DNA of 15,145 nucleotides, taken from contig JAAWLS010000019.1 in NCBI GenBank assembly GCA_022798035.1, positions 1 through 15,145 of the forward strand. Direction: 5' to 3'. The position numbers were made by a program, and so were the translations under genes. The notes under the pieces were generated by a model. It was given only the letters and a program-made list of their open reading frames with translations, searched no databases and was not told where the DNA came from. This document shows positions 6,815-14,958 of the stretch, piece after piece. This DNA is from Lachnospiraceae bacterium. GTDB taxonomy: Bacteria > Bacillota > Clostridia > Lachnospirales > Lachnospiraceae. Within the stretch, counting starts at the first letter, position 1. Every line of letters starts with the position of its first letter.

Positions 6815-9207
6815 TCTCCCTCCATAAAATAAATTCTGGAAGCAAAATCCGGAAAATACCGCACTTCCTGGTTATATCCCGTTCCACCAAAAGCCTGCTT
6901 CAGCTTCACTCCGCTGTACATCAGCGTATCTCCATAGACATAACAGTCCTCCGTCTCTCCCTCCAGTTTCACAAACTTTGCCACCAGATTGTGAGCCAGG
7001 GAATCCTGCTTGATATGGACAGGAGACACCGAATTAACCAAGTCTCCAAATCCTTTTACGTTGTATTTCAGCGGACGGTTGTAGAAATGATATTTTATTT
7101 CCGCATCCAGGCCCTTAGCCTGGTAATAGCCATACGAGGTGTTAGGCGCTGTCAGTTTCTGCAGAATCAATCCTACCGCTTTCCTTTTGTCCTGGGACAC
7201 ACAGGTCCATTCCGTGATATTTCCATCGCTCATCATCAGACAGCTTCCAGAGGTCCCCTTATCTCCAAAAGTTCTGCCTCGGTAAAAGGAGCCTGTCTGC
7301 AGCACCTCTCTCCAGGTTTTGTAGAGAGCAATCTGAGTTTTTACCGCTTCCAGCTCTTCTTTTTTCATATCACAGAAATTGCACTCATAGCCGCAGATTC
7401 CAAAACAGGCCACATGAAAACGTGTCTCCAAAGGCGTTGTCCGCAATGTCTGATGATTGGGGCAGGCAGAGACGTGAGCTCCCACCGCCGACATAGGGTA
7501 CCCATAACTGTACCCTGTCTGAATTTCGGCCCGGCAGACGGCGTCTGTGTCGTCGCTGGCCCAAATCTGCGGAAAATAACAGAGAATTCCCAAATCAAAC
7601 CGGCTGCCTCCTGCACTGCATCCCTCGAACAGAATATCCGGAAACCGCTCCGTCAATATTTTCATACAGCGATACAATCCCGTCACATAGCGGTGAGCTG
7701 TCTCTCCCTGGCACTCTGCTTTCAGCCCGCCGGAATAATAGTCTGTAAACGTCCGGTTCATATCCCATTTTACATAGGAAATCTCCCCGGAAGAAAATAC
7801 CCGGCTCATTTCCTCTATGATATAATCCTGTACCTCTTTCCTTGTCAAATCCAGAATCCGCTGATTCCGCCCTTCTGAATGAGGTTTTCCCGGAATCTGC
7901 AGCACCCACTCCGGATGACTCTCATACAGGCGGCTCTTCACATTCACCATCTCCGGCTCCACCCAGATTCCAAAGTCGAGGCCCAAAGCCTTTATTTTCC
8001 GGCTCAGCCCTTCTATGCCTCCAGGCAGTTTCTTCTCGTTGACCTGCCAGTCTCCCAAGGCCTGGGTGTCATCTTCACGAGTGCCGAACCAGCCGTCATC
8101 CATGACAAACAGCTCGATACCCACATCCCTTCCCGCCTTAGCCAGATTCAGCAGTTTCCGCTCATTGATATCAAAGTAAGCGGCCTCCCAGCTGTTCAGC
8201 AGAACAGGACGTACTTTGTGTTTCCAGGTTCCCCGCACAATATGTTCCCGCACAAACTGGTGCATATTCTGACTCATTCCATTCATTCCCTGATGAGAAT
8301 AAGTCATCACTGCCTCCGGCGTTTCAAAATCTTCTCCCGGCTTCAGTACATAGCAAAAAGACTGGGGATTGATTCCTGTCACAATTCTGGTCTTTCCATA
8401 TCCGCTGACCTCCACCGCTTCATAGTGGTTCCCGCTGTAAACTAAGTTAAATCCATAGCAGTCTCCGTAATCTTCTGAGATTCCCTCTCTGCTCAGCATC
8501 ACAAACGGATTGGCCCGGTTCGAGGAGGTTCCGGTGTAAGATGCATTCACGTGTTTTCCCGCCAGCATTCTGGTGTCAGTCCGCTTCATTTCTCTGGCCC
8601 AAGCGCCGTGAAAGGCGGTGAATACATAGTCCGGCCTGTCAAAATCTATCTGCATACTCATCAGACGCAGCAGTTTTATATTCTCCCCGCTCTTATTGCG
8701 CAGACGCGCACTTCTGGTAATCACATTGCATTCTTCATAGACATAGTAATGAAGCTCCAAACATAAATCATACTGTCTGTCTCTCAAGAACACGCTAAGA
8801 TGTTCCACCTGCCCTGTCTCATCATAAGAGCCCGGCAATGTCTGGTATTCCTCTTTCCCCTTTGCAATCTCTGCATTTTCAAACAAAAAATCCGAGGTAC
8901 TGCTTCCATCTCCATGCACTACTTCCACAAAAGGCTCCCGGATATCTCCTTTGCCGTAAGAAGACATTTCCAAACATACATCCTCCAGAGAAAAAGAAGC
9001 ATATTCTCTGTCGTATATGTTTGTATTTCCTGGTGCAAACACATGTTTTTCTCTCAAAGCCTCCGCCGACTTCCTGTCCGAAATTGTAATTTTTCTGCCG
9101 TAATAGAGATGCTCCAGATGCCCTGTCTCCATCACCCGGAAACAATAAGCGGTACTTTTTGTGTAAAGTACGAAATACGGATGCTTTCCTTGTATCATAT
9201 GTATCAT
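6811..9207 (-). CDS. Alpha-galactosidase, glycoside hydrolase family 36
   Basis: This enzyme hydrolyses terminal alpha-1,6-linked galactose from melibiose, raffinose and related sugars. No signal peptide is visible, so it acts in the cytoplasm. The 798 residues show the GH36 plan: an N-terminal beta-sandwich (to about 320), then a TIM barrel with NSWEAAYFDI (338-347), FVMDDGWFG (367-375), GIWVEPEM (413-420), KWDMN with the nucleophile Asp482, and the acid/base SDDTD motif (551-555). A C-terminal beta domain follows. The start has GGAGG seven bases upstream. It is 31 bases downstream of the MelB-type transporter gene, forming an import-and-cleave pair. Its last codons overlap the start of the chimeric methyltransferase gene. 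Length is a little above usual members (about 730-750), with no sign of damage. Confidence 0.96.
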   Translation of the reverse strand: MIHMIQGKHPYFVLYTKSTAYCFRVMETGHLEHLYYGRKITISDRKSAEALREKHVFAPGNTNIYDREYASFSLEDVCLEMSSYGKGDIREPFVEVVHGDGSSTSDFLFENAEIAKGKEEYQTLPGSYDETGQVEHLSVFLRDRQYDLCLELHYYVYEECNVITRSARLRNKSGENIKLLRLMSMQIDFDRPDYVFTAFHGAWAREMKRTDTRMLAGKHVNASYTGTSSNRANPFVMLSREGISEDYGDCYGFNLVYSGNHYEAVEVSGYGKTRIVTGINPQSFCYVLKPGEDFETPEAVMTYSHQGMNGMSQNMHQFVREHIVRGTWKHKVRPVLLNSWEAAYFDINERKLLNLAKAGRDVGIELFVMDDGWFGTREDDTQALGDWQVNEKKLPGGIEGLSRKIKALGLDFGIWVEPEMVNVKSRLYESHPEWVLQIPGKPHSEGRNQRILDLTRKEVQDYIIEEMSRVFSSGEISYVKWDMNRTFTDYYSGGLKAECQGETAHRYVTGLYRCMKILTERFPDILFEGCSAGGSRFDLGILCYFPQIWASDDTDAVCRAEIQTGYSYGYPMSAVGAHVSACPNHQTLRTTPLETRFHVACFGICGYECNFCDMKKEELEAVKTQIALYKTWREVLQTGSFYRGRTFGDKGTSGSCLMMSDGNITEWTCVSQDKRKAVGLILQKLTAPNTSYGYYQAKGLDAEIKYHFYNRPLKYNVKGFGDLVNSVSPVHIKQDSLAHNLVAKFVKLEGETEDCYVYGDTLMYSGVKLKQAFGGTGYNQEVRYFPDFASRIYFMEGE

Positions 9208-9238
9208 ACGGTTTCCTCCCTGTCCTGGTTTCCTGCTA

Positions 9239-10612
9239 TCATTCCGCTCGTTTTTCCCGGATTTCTCCCGCTATTTCCTCCACTTTTTCTTCCGTCAGAA
9301 TATATTTTTTCCGGAACAAAAACAGCGCAGTCAGCAGCCCCGCAATGGGAACCACCGTCATAGTCATGCGAAGTCCTGCCACGGAAGAAGCCGCCGCTGT
9401 CTCAGCTGCTGCAGAAGTGTCATCGCTGAGATTACAGATGGAAAGGCAGACAGAGGCAATCAGCGCAGCCACACCGGAAGCCAGTTTCACCACAAAGGTC
9501 TGCATGGAAAAAATCACGCTCTCATCTCTCCTGTTATTTTTCCACTCTCCATAATCCACCGTATTAGCCAGAAACACCGTCGTCAGCACAGAGAGCATTC
9601 CATTTGCAGAGAAAATAAAAAAACCTGGAATAAACAGTAAGAATACATTGGCCATATTGGTGAAAGACAAAAACAGAAGTACCCCATATCCTGCAACAGC
9701 CATCACAAAACTCACATAAAACACCTGCATAGCGCTTAAAAATTTTCGAAGCAGAGGGAAGAACAGCATCATAGACAGAATCTGTATCGCTCCGCCAAAA
9801 GTATTAAACAACGTATAACTGTTGTTCCAGTCCGTCCCGCCAAAGTCATATTTAAAGAAATAAATCACCAAATTTGACGTAATATAAATGGAACAATTAA
9901 TCAGCACAATGGTAAGCACTACTGTCATTGCCTGGTCATTTTGGAGCAGCGCCCGAAACATTTGTCCCACCCCTGGAGAATCCACATCCACTGTAGATTT
10001 TTCCTTAATATTGATACAGGTAATCAAAATAAACACCACGAACATCACTGCGATTATCAGGGCAAATCTCTGGAAACCTATACGCTCATCTCCATTTCCC
10101 AGCCTCGGCACACACATCATCGTGACAATCGTAATCAAAGCGGCTCCAACGCCGGCACAGGAACGGGCCAGTGTAGAAAGCCCTTCACGCTCTTTTCCGC
10201 CCTCAGTGAAAGCCGGAATCATGGACCAGTAAGGAATATCCATCATGGTGTAAGTCACACCCCACACAATGTAAGTTACTGCCGCATAAGCTGCCAGACC
10301 TTTTCCATCCCAGTCCGGCGGCGCTGCAAACATAAGGTACAGAACAACGGCATTCAGCAGTGTCCCAACTAACAGCCAGGGACGGAATTTGCCCCACCTG
10401 GTTCTGGTTTTTGCCACAATCACTCCCATAATGGGGTCGTTAAAGGCGTCAAACACCCGGGCAGCCATCAGAATCACACCCATCGCAATGGCACTTACAC
10501 CCAGAATATCCTGATAATAATATAAAATATAACTGGCCGAGAGCATGTAAACCATATCTTTTCCCACTGCTCCCAGTCCATAAGACATTTTTTCTTTTCC
10601 TGTCAGCTTCAT
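9239..10612 (-). CDS. MelB-type sugar:cation symporter (GPH family, major facilitator fold)
   Basis: This membrane carrier is predicted to import galactosides with Na+ or H+. From the start chosen here (457 aa) the acidic residues important in melibiose permease fall at nearly the same numbers: Asp19 in GKDM, Asp55 and Asp59 in FDAFNDPIMG (cation site), and Asp125 in MMDIPYWS (MelB Asp124). About twelve hydrophobic segments alternate with short loops, and RTRWGKFRPW marks the helix II-III loop. The start at 10612 is preferred over 10621: AAGGA lies eight bases upstream, whereas for 10621 it is too close, and the protein then begins MKLTGKEKMSYG as family members do. It sits between the GH2 and GH36 genes, so its substrate is probably an alpha- or beta-galactoside. 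Confidence 0.93.
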   Translation of the reverse strand: MKLTGKEKMSYGLGAVGKDMVYMLSASYILYYYQDILGVSAIAMGVILMAARVFDAFNDPIMGVIVAKTRTRWGKFRPWLLVGTLLNAVVLYLMFAAPPDWDGKGLAAYAAVTYIVWGVTYTMMDIPYWSMIPAFTEGGKEREGLSTLARSCAGVGAALITIVTMMCVPRLGNGDERIGFQRFALIIAVMFVVFILITCINIKEKSTVDVDSPGVGQMFRALLQNDQAMTVVLTIVLINCSIYITSNLVIYFFKYDFGGTDWNNSYTLFNTFGGAIQILSMMLFFPLLRKFLSAMQVFYVSFVMAVAGYGVLLFLSFTNMANVFLLFIPGFFIFSANGMLSVLTTVFLANTVDYGEWKNNRRDESVIFSMQTFVVKLASGVAALIASVCLSICNLSDDTSAAAETAAASSVAGLRMTMTVVPIAGLLTALFLFRKKYILTEEKVEEIAGEIREKRAE

Positions 10613-10654
10613 CTCTTTCATCCTTCCTTTTGTCCCATCCTCTGCCGTCAGAAT

Positions 10655-13078
10655 TTACATCATTTCCGGCTCTTTCTGCACTTCCACAGAAAATGGAATT
10701 TCTATCTCTCCGGCCTGAGCCGCTTTTATTTTCAGCCGTGCTTTGCCTGGCTTTCCCTTTGTTTTAATGTAAGTTCCTCCCATGCCTCCCTGCAGCGCTA
10801 TAATATGAGGCCCGATAATTTCAGCTTCTCCCTCCAGTTCCAGTGCCAATGGCTCATTGTAAAAATTCAGGAGATTTCCATGTTCATCCAACGCCTGAAT
10901 CCGCAGAGCCGCCACATCATACGTATACCGTTCTTTCAAATCTGTGTGGTCTGCCTCCACTTTCAGGCAGACAGATTCCATGGGTTTTTTCACAAGGCTT
11001 TTCACCACTTCTTTGTCTTTGACCGCCTCAAATCGATATGCCGTGGAAGCTCCTCCCCAATCACCGATATATTTGTTGTAAAGCTCCACTGCCTGTACGG
11101 GAGTCATATGGTAACGAATCATCGTCTTTATCACAGTCAGCCACTGGGATTTCGGCAAATTGGAAAGTCCATAGCGGGCTGCTGCATTCAGTGCTTCTTT
11201 TACTCCCTCTGCCTGCTGGGGGGTAAAGTTCTCATTTTCTTCTATGGCGTCTCCGATGAAATCGTCAATGAGAATCGCCCCATGTTTGAGATTTTTGTAA
11301 GGCGAGTCCTCCTTGGTATATTCCTTGATAAACCGTTCATTTTTATACATGCGCACACTGTCAGCATTCGTAAATATCCAGACTGCTCCCCGATTACATC
11401 CTGGATGTTCTCCGATATCCATAGAAGAGCTCAAGGAGAGCACAGGAATTTCCTCCTGCAAAGAGGCGTAAACGTCTGCCGCCAGTTTGGGATTGCGGAA
11501 CATATCCATCACTCCATGGTAACAAATCCGGTCTCCGCTTCCAAAATCTTTGTGGGTATTGTAATCAAACATGCACCAGCCGAAACTTCCTGCAATCCCC
11601 CTCTGCCCTGCGGCATCATTCAGCACATTGGCATGGCGGATGGCATGAGCCGTCCGGTGCTCTTCACAGTCAAAAGACTTCGTGGGGTACATATGGCCGT
11701 TGTACTCTGAAATGAGATACGCCCTTTTCCTATCGGACGTCACTCTGGCCTTTTTCTCACATCCCGGCGTGCTGCCATCGTGTGAGAAATCATTGTAAGT
11801 ATATACATCCTCCAGAAAACTGCTTTTCTTGTGAGCCCGCACCCCGCCAGTGGGACGATAATTATCCAGTCTGCGGGCCGCCGCATTGGTCCGCTGGTAA
11901 AATCTATCGTCATCTTTTGATTCGTTGATTCGAACACCCCACAGAATAATGGAAGTGTGGTTTCGATACTGGCGCACCATATCCCGTACATTTCTCACCG
12001 CCTGCTTTTTCCACTTCTTATCTCCAATATGCTGCCACCCCGGAATTTCCGTAAATACCAGCAGTCCCAGCTCGTCACAGCGGTTCAGAAAATGATGGGA
12101 CTGGGGATAGTGGGAAGTACGCACTGCATTCAGTCCCAGTTCCTTTTTCAAAATATCTGCATCCATTTCCTGCATGGATTTGGGCATGGCATATCCCACA
12201 TAGGGATAAGACTGATGACGGTTCAGCCCCCGCAGTTTGACTTTTCTGCCGTTCAGATAAAATCCATTTTTGCGAAATTCTGCTTTGCGGAATCCGTAAG
12301 TCACAATATTTTCATCCAAAACTGCCCCATCCCGAAGCAGTTCTGTCTTTATCTCATAGAGAACTGGATTGTCAATATCCCAAAGTCCTGCCTTTTTTAC
12401 CGGAAATTCCGTTCTCCATTTCTTTTCCGTCACTCTCCGCTCCAAAACTTTTTGATAATCTTCTCCCCTCTCTTTCCTTCTTATAAACTGGCGAATGCTG
12501 CAGCCCTCAGCCTCCCCGTGAAAAGTAATCTCTGTGACAGCTTTTACTTTTGGCTTCTTTCTGGCAGTTACTTCACCGTGAACAAACACATCCTGCAGAT
12601 AGTCCTGATTCTTGATGTCCAGATAGACTTCCCGATAGATTCCTCCGTAGGTCATATAATCAATCACATGCCCAAAAGGCGGTATGTTCAATGTCTCCCG
12701 GCTGTCCACCCGGATTACCAGAACATTTTTCTCCCCATATTTCAGCCGGCTGCTCAAATCTATGGAAAAGGCCGTATAGCCGCAGTGATGTTCTCCCACT
12801 TTCTCCCCATTCAGAAATACAACGCTTTCATGCGCCGCCCCTTCCACTGTCAGAAGAATCCGTTTTCCTTTCCAATTCTTTGGCGCCTCAAACACTCTGC
12901 GGTAGCCGCTTATCATTTGATATTCTTTCTCATCAAAGTAGTGAAGGGGCAGTTCCCGGCAGGTGTGCGGCAGCCGCACTTCCTCCATAACGCTGTCATC
13001 AAATTCCTGCTTTAACATCTCTTTTTTGTAATGTTCTGAAAATTTCCAGTGATTGTTGAGATAAATCCGTTTCGACAT
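10655..13078 (-). CDS. Glycoside hydrolase family 2, probable beta-galactosidase
   Basis: This is a predicted cytoplasmic beta-glycosidase of 807 residues with no signal peptide. The order is a GH2 sugar-binding jelly roll (about 1-160), an immunoglobulin-like domain (to about 265), then the TIM barrel. The barrel contains GLNRHQSYP (284-292), the acid/base Glu386 in WGVRINES and the nucleophile Glu458 in ISEYNGHMYP. The stretch GSFGWCMFDYNTHKDFGSGDR (497-516) is typical of beta-galactosidase-type members, and I see no sign of the glucuronidase NxK motif. A helical insert (about 620-690) and a C-terminal Ig-like domain follow. The start at 13078 is chosen because AAGGAGG precedes it; the frame opens upstream at 13150 without such a site. 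It is 68 bases after tetR and 33-42 before the transporter. Beta-galactosidase is the best guess; other beta-glycosides remain possible. Confidence 0.92.
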   Translation of the reverse strand: MSKRIYLNNHWKFSEHYKKEMLKQEFDDSVMEEVRLPHTCRELPLHYFDEKEYQMISGYRRVFEAPKNWKGKRILLTVEGAAHESVVFLNGEKVGEHHCGYTAFSIDLSSRLKYGEKNVLVIRVDSRETLNIPPFGHVIDYMTYGGIYREVYLDIKNQDYLQDVFVHGEVTARKKPKVKAVTEITFHGEAEGCSIRQFIRRKERGEDYQKVLERRVTEKKWRTEFPVKKAGLWDIDNPVLYEIKTELLRDGAVLDENIVTYGFRKAEFRKNGFYLNGRKVKLRGLNRHQSYPYVGYAMPKSMQEMDADILKKELGLNAVRTSHYPQSHHFLNRCDELGLLVFTEIPGWQHIGDKKWKKQAVRNVRDMVRQYRNHTSIILWGVRINESKDDDRFYQRTNAAARRLDNYRPTGGVRAHKKSSFLEDVYTYNDFSHDGSTPGCEKKARVTSDRKRAYLISEYNGHMYPTKSFDCEEHRTAHAIRHANVLNDAAGQRGIAGSFGWCMFDYNTHKDFGSGDRICYHGVMDMFRNPKLAADVYASLQEEIPVLSLSSSMDIGEHPGCNRGAVWIFTNADSVRMYKNERFIKEYTKEDSPYKNLKHGAILIDDFIGDAIEENENFTPQQAEGVKEALNAAARYGLSNLPKSQWLTVIKTMIRYHMTPVQAVELYNKYIGDWGGASTAYRFEAVKDKEVVKSLVKKPMESVCLKVEADHTDLKERYTYDVAALRIQALDEHGNLLNFYNEPLALELEGEAEIIGPHIIALQGGMGGTYIKTKGKPGKARLKIKAAQAGEIEIPFSVEVQKEPEMM

Positions 13079-13146
13079 AAACTCCTCCTTGTCTGTTCTC
13101 ATATTAACTGTTTCTGCACTGGCTGTTCTAACCCCGCTTCTGCCTC

Positions 13147-13707
13147 TCATTTGCAGACAATACCTTCCACCAGGATATCCACAACTTCCTCTAATGCCTC
13201 TCGATAAGAAATCCCATTTTGAATCAGTACGTCTCTCTGAAAAAACTGCTCCAGAGAAGATTCCAGCATCATTTTCAAAATAGGAATCTTTACTGGCCGG
13301 ACAACGCCTTCTTCCATTCCCTGTTCCAGCAGGGCAATCGTAGTCTCCCAGCCTGTCTCCAGATGCTTTTCTACTTTTTCATATGTTTTTGGATATTTAT
13401 CTTTCAGCAGATACAGATGCCGAAAATCCACTTCCCGGTAACTCTCCGGCAGAACTCCTAAAATCTTTCTTATCTTTTCCAGCGTGCCAAGATGACTGTC
13501 GTTTACTACCTTCTGCTCTTCCTCCTTAATCAGTGCAAACAGATAATCCACCATTTCCAGAAAGAGCTCCTCTTTGTCTCGGAATACTGTGTAAATTGTC
13601 TTTTTGCTGATTCCAAGCTGCCCTGCCAAATCATCCATCGTAAATTTCAATCCTTTTTTGTTAAACACCACCAGCGTGCCTTCCAGAATCTTTTTCTGCA
13701 GTTCCAT
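13147..13707 (-). CDS. TetR/AcrR-family transcriptional regulator
   Basis: This 186-residue regulator has an N-terminal helix-turn-helix (about 22-46: FTMDDLAGQLGISKKTIYTVFRDKEELF), the TetR family DNA-binding signature. The rest is an all-helical ligand-binding domain without recognisable pocket residues. It is the first gene of the galactoside operon, 68 bases ahead of the GH2 gene. It probably controls its own operon, perhaps releasing on binding a sugar or a metabolite, though TetR proteins are less usual than LacI or AraC types for galactosides. The start is preceded by GGGGGA. The promoter and palindrome at 13776-13830 are the likely target region. Confidence 0.93.
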   Translation of the reverse strand: MELQKKILEGTLVVFNKKGLKFTMDDLAGQLGISKKTIYTVFRDKEELFLEMVDYLFALIKEEEQKVVNDSHLGTLEKIRKILGVLPESYREVDFRHLYLLKDKYPKTYEKVEKHLETGWETTIALLEQGMEEGVVRPVKIPILKMMLESSLEQFFQRDVLIQNGISYREALEEVVDILVEGIVCK

Positions 13708-13775
13708 ACTCTTCCCCCGTTCTTTTTCACTGTCATTCTCTTATGAAAACTATTTTATTTATTCTAGTTTCCTAC

Positions 13776-13804
13776 ATTCTACCATACCGCCGAAAACACC
13801 GCAA
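13776..13804 (-). promoter_or_regulatory. Sigma-A promoter of the tetR-galactoside operon
   Basis: On the minus strand a -35 box TTGCGG (plus-strand 13799-13804), a 17-base spacer and a -10 box TAGAAT (plus-strand 13776-13781) match a housekeeping promoter. A TG one base before the -10 gives an extended -10. Transcription would begin about 60 bases upstream of the tetR start codon. Confidence 0.65.
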
Positions 13805-13830
13805 GAAACCATTTTGCCAAAAATGGTTTC
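13805..13830. promoter_or_regulatory. Palindrome abutting the tetR promoter, candidate operator
   Basis: Perfect 11-bp arms GAAACCATTTT (13805-13815) and AAAATGGTTTC (13820-13830) flank a 4-base centre. The palindrome touches the upstream edge of the -35 box of the tetR promoter. The size and symmetry suit a dimeric regulator such as the TetR protein, but the position just upstream of -35 would also suit an activator. On the plus strand it is followed by a run of six T residues and could act as a hairpin terminator, but no plus-strand gene lies upstream that would need one. Confidence 0.5.
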
Positions 13831-13894
13831 CATTTTTTAGGAAATATTACCACAGTTCAGCCCTAAGAAACGCCTTTTTTGAGCAAAGTCGGCC

Positions 13895-13923
13895 TTGCCA
13901 TTTCTCCCCTTTTATGTTACACT
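13895..13923 (+). promoter_or_regulatory. Sigma-A promoter of the marR operon
   Basis: A -35 box TTGCCA (13895-13900, one mismatch to consensus), a 17-base spacer and a -10 box TACACT (13918-13923) with an upstream TG form a credible extended -10 promoter. The expected start site, around 13930, is immediately before the first 15-bp repeat, so a repressor bound to the array would sit over the initial transcribed region. Confidence 0.55.
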
Positions 13924-13931
13924 TTTATATG

Positions 13932-13991
13932 TTCTATATAGAAATATTCTAAATAGTATTTTTCTATTATGAATTGTTCTATATAGAAATA
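13932..13991. repeat. Four tandem 15-bp units, candidate operator array
   Basis: Units begin at 13932, 13947, 13962 and 13977, exactly 15 bases apart, and each starts TTCTA. The first and last are identical, TTCTATATAGAAATA, and contain the perfect 12-bp palindrome TTCTATATAGAA. Against that palindrome the second unit matches at 10 and the third at 9 of 12 positions. Placed between the marR promoter and the marR start codon, the array is most simply a set of binding sites for the MarR protein. Confidence 0.75.
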
Positions 13992-14059
13992 TATGCCTGT
14001 AAGGAACGATAGTAAAGTTTCACAAAGCGGTACAAAATACACAGAATGGAGGGAATCGT

Positions 14060-14500
14060 TTGAACAGCAAGGGCAGTTTTTATATCACACAGATTAAACA
14101 ACTGCAGGACAGAATTTTCGAGCGGCTTTTGTCGGAAAAAGGACTTGCCATCAACGGTGCACAAGAACGTATTCTATCTGTACTATGGCAAAAGGACAAC
14201 CTGACTATCAGTGAAATCAGCAGAGAAACTTCTCTTGCCAAAAATACTGTTTCCATTGTTGTAAATGGTATGGTGACAAAGAAAATTCTGCAGAGAAACT
14301 GTAACCCTGACAATCGTCGTCAAACTATCATTTCACTTACAGACTACGCAAAATCTATACAGAAAGAGTGTGAGGCTGTATCACAGCAAATGAGTGAAAT
14401 ATTTTACAAAGAATTTACCAAAGAGGAACAGCTTTTATTTGAAAACTATCTCACAAGAATACTTGAAGCGTTGATAAAGGCAGAACATGTAAAGAATTAA
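14060..14500 (+). CDS. MarR-family transcriptional regulator
   Basis: This 146-residue winged-helix regulator shows the MarR layout: an N-terminal helix for dimerisation, the helix-turn-helix around 45-75 (LTISEISRETSLAKNTVSIVVNGMVTKKIL), the wing (NPDNRRQTIISLT, about 81-93) and a C-terminal helix. The start codon is TTG, chosen because GGAGG (14048-14052) is seven bases upstream and the nearby ATG at 14046 runs straight into a stop. It probably represses its own operon through the 15-bp repeats just upstream. The next gene begins 17 bases after its stop, so the flavoprotein-like product is the likely regulated function. The inducing ligand is unknown. Confidence 0.92.
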   Translation: MNSKGSFYITQIKQLQDRIFERLLSEKGLAINGAQERILSVLWQKDNLTISEISRETSLAKNTVSIVVNGMVTKKILQRNCNPDNRRQTIISLTDYAKSIQKECEAVSQQMSEIFYKEFTKEEQLLFENYLTRILEALIKAEHVKN

Positions 14501-14517
14501 TTTCAGGAGGATTTCAA

Positions 14518-14946
14518 ATGAAAACCAGAGAACATATCTATGATTTTATTCAAAAGCAACGAGTTGCATTTATTGCTTCTGTGGATGAAGAAGGTTTCCC
14601 AAATATGAAGGCTATGTACATACCACGTAAAATCGAGGGAAATATTTTCTACTTTCCTACGAATACCTCTTCTCTCCGCACACAGCAATTTTTAAAAAAT
14701 CCAAAAGCCAGTGTCTATTTCTGTAATAAGGGGCGTTTCTGTCACGAAAGCCTTATGTTTATGGGCACAATGGAAATTTTGAAAGATGAACAGACTAAAA
14801 AAGAACTCTGGCGCAAAAGTGATATTGCATTTTATGAAGGCGGCGCAAAAGACCCAGACTACTGTATTCTGAAATTTACCGCCAGAAAAGGCCAGCACTA
14901 TCTCAACTTAGAGACAGAGAGTTTTTCTATAGAAGAATTAATTTAA
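14518..14946 (+). CDS. Pyridoxamine 5'-phosphate oxidase-like (split-barrel FMN-binding) protein
   Basis: This 142-residue protein has the split-barrel flavin fold pattern: an N-terminal helix (REHIYDFIQKQR), a strand pair typical of the family (VAFIASVDEEGFPNMKAMYIP, 16-36), then NIFYFPTNTSSLRTQQFLKNPKASVYFCN, in which the FMN phosphate-binding region is expected. It ends with a C-terminal LKFTARKGQHYL strand. Such small proteins are usually FMN- or F420-binding reductases or oxidases of unassigned substrate, often called general stress protein 26-like; true pyridoxamine-phosphate oxidases are longer. AGGAGG lies eight bases upstream of the ATG. It is the second gene of the marR operon, which suggests a role in a stress or drug response sensed by MarR (inference). 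Confidence 0.88.
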   Translation: MKTREHIYDFIQKQRVAFIASVDEEGFPNMKAMYIPRKIEGNIFYFPTNTSSLRTQQFLKNPKASVYFCNKGRFCHESLMFMGTMEILKDEQTKKELWRKSDIAFYEGGAKDPDYCILKFTARKGQHYLNLETESFSIEELI

Positions 14947-14958
14947 TATCTGACTGGC

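Larger units (their letters stand above)
13708..14059. other. Divergent regulatory intergenic region
   Basis: These 352 bases hold no gene. From left to right they contain the tetR leader, the tetR promoter (13776-13804), the 11+11 bp palindrome (13805-13830), an uncharacterised A+T-rich gap, the marR promoter (13895-13923), the four 15-bp repeats (13932-13991) and the marR leader with its ribosome-binding site. The two operons are therefore divergently transcribed from promoters about 90 bases apart. Confidence 0.75.

Noticed and set aside
6991..7878. 295-codon plus-strand open frame opposite the alpha-galactosidase gene
   Set aside because: The minus-strand frame encodes a complete GH36 enzyme with all catalytic motifs; the plus frame is a codon-bias shadow.
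10805..13015. Two long plus-strand open frames (301 and 352 codons) opposite the GH2 gene
   Set aside because: The opposite strand encodes a full-length GH2 enzyme. The plus frames have no recognisable domain, are rich in residues typical of antisense frames, and have no ribosome-binding site.
13932..13991. CRISPR array or plasmid iterons
   Set aside because: The units are tandem without unique spacers, too short for CRISPR repeats, and there is no cas or replication-initiator gene nearby; their position before marR fits operators.
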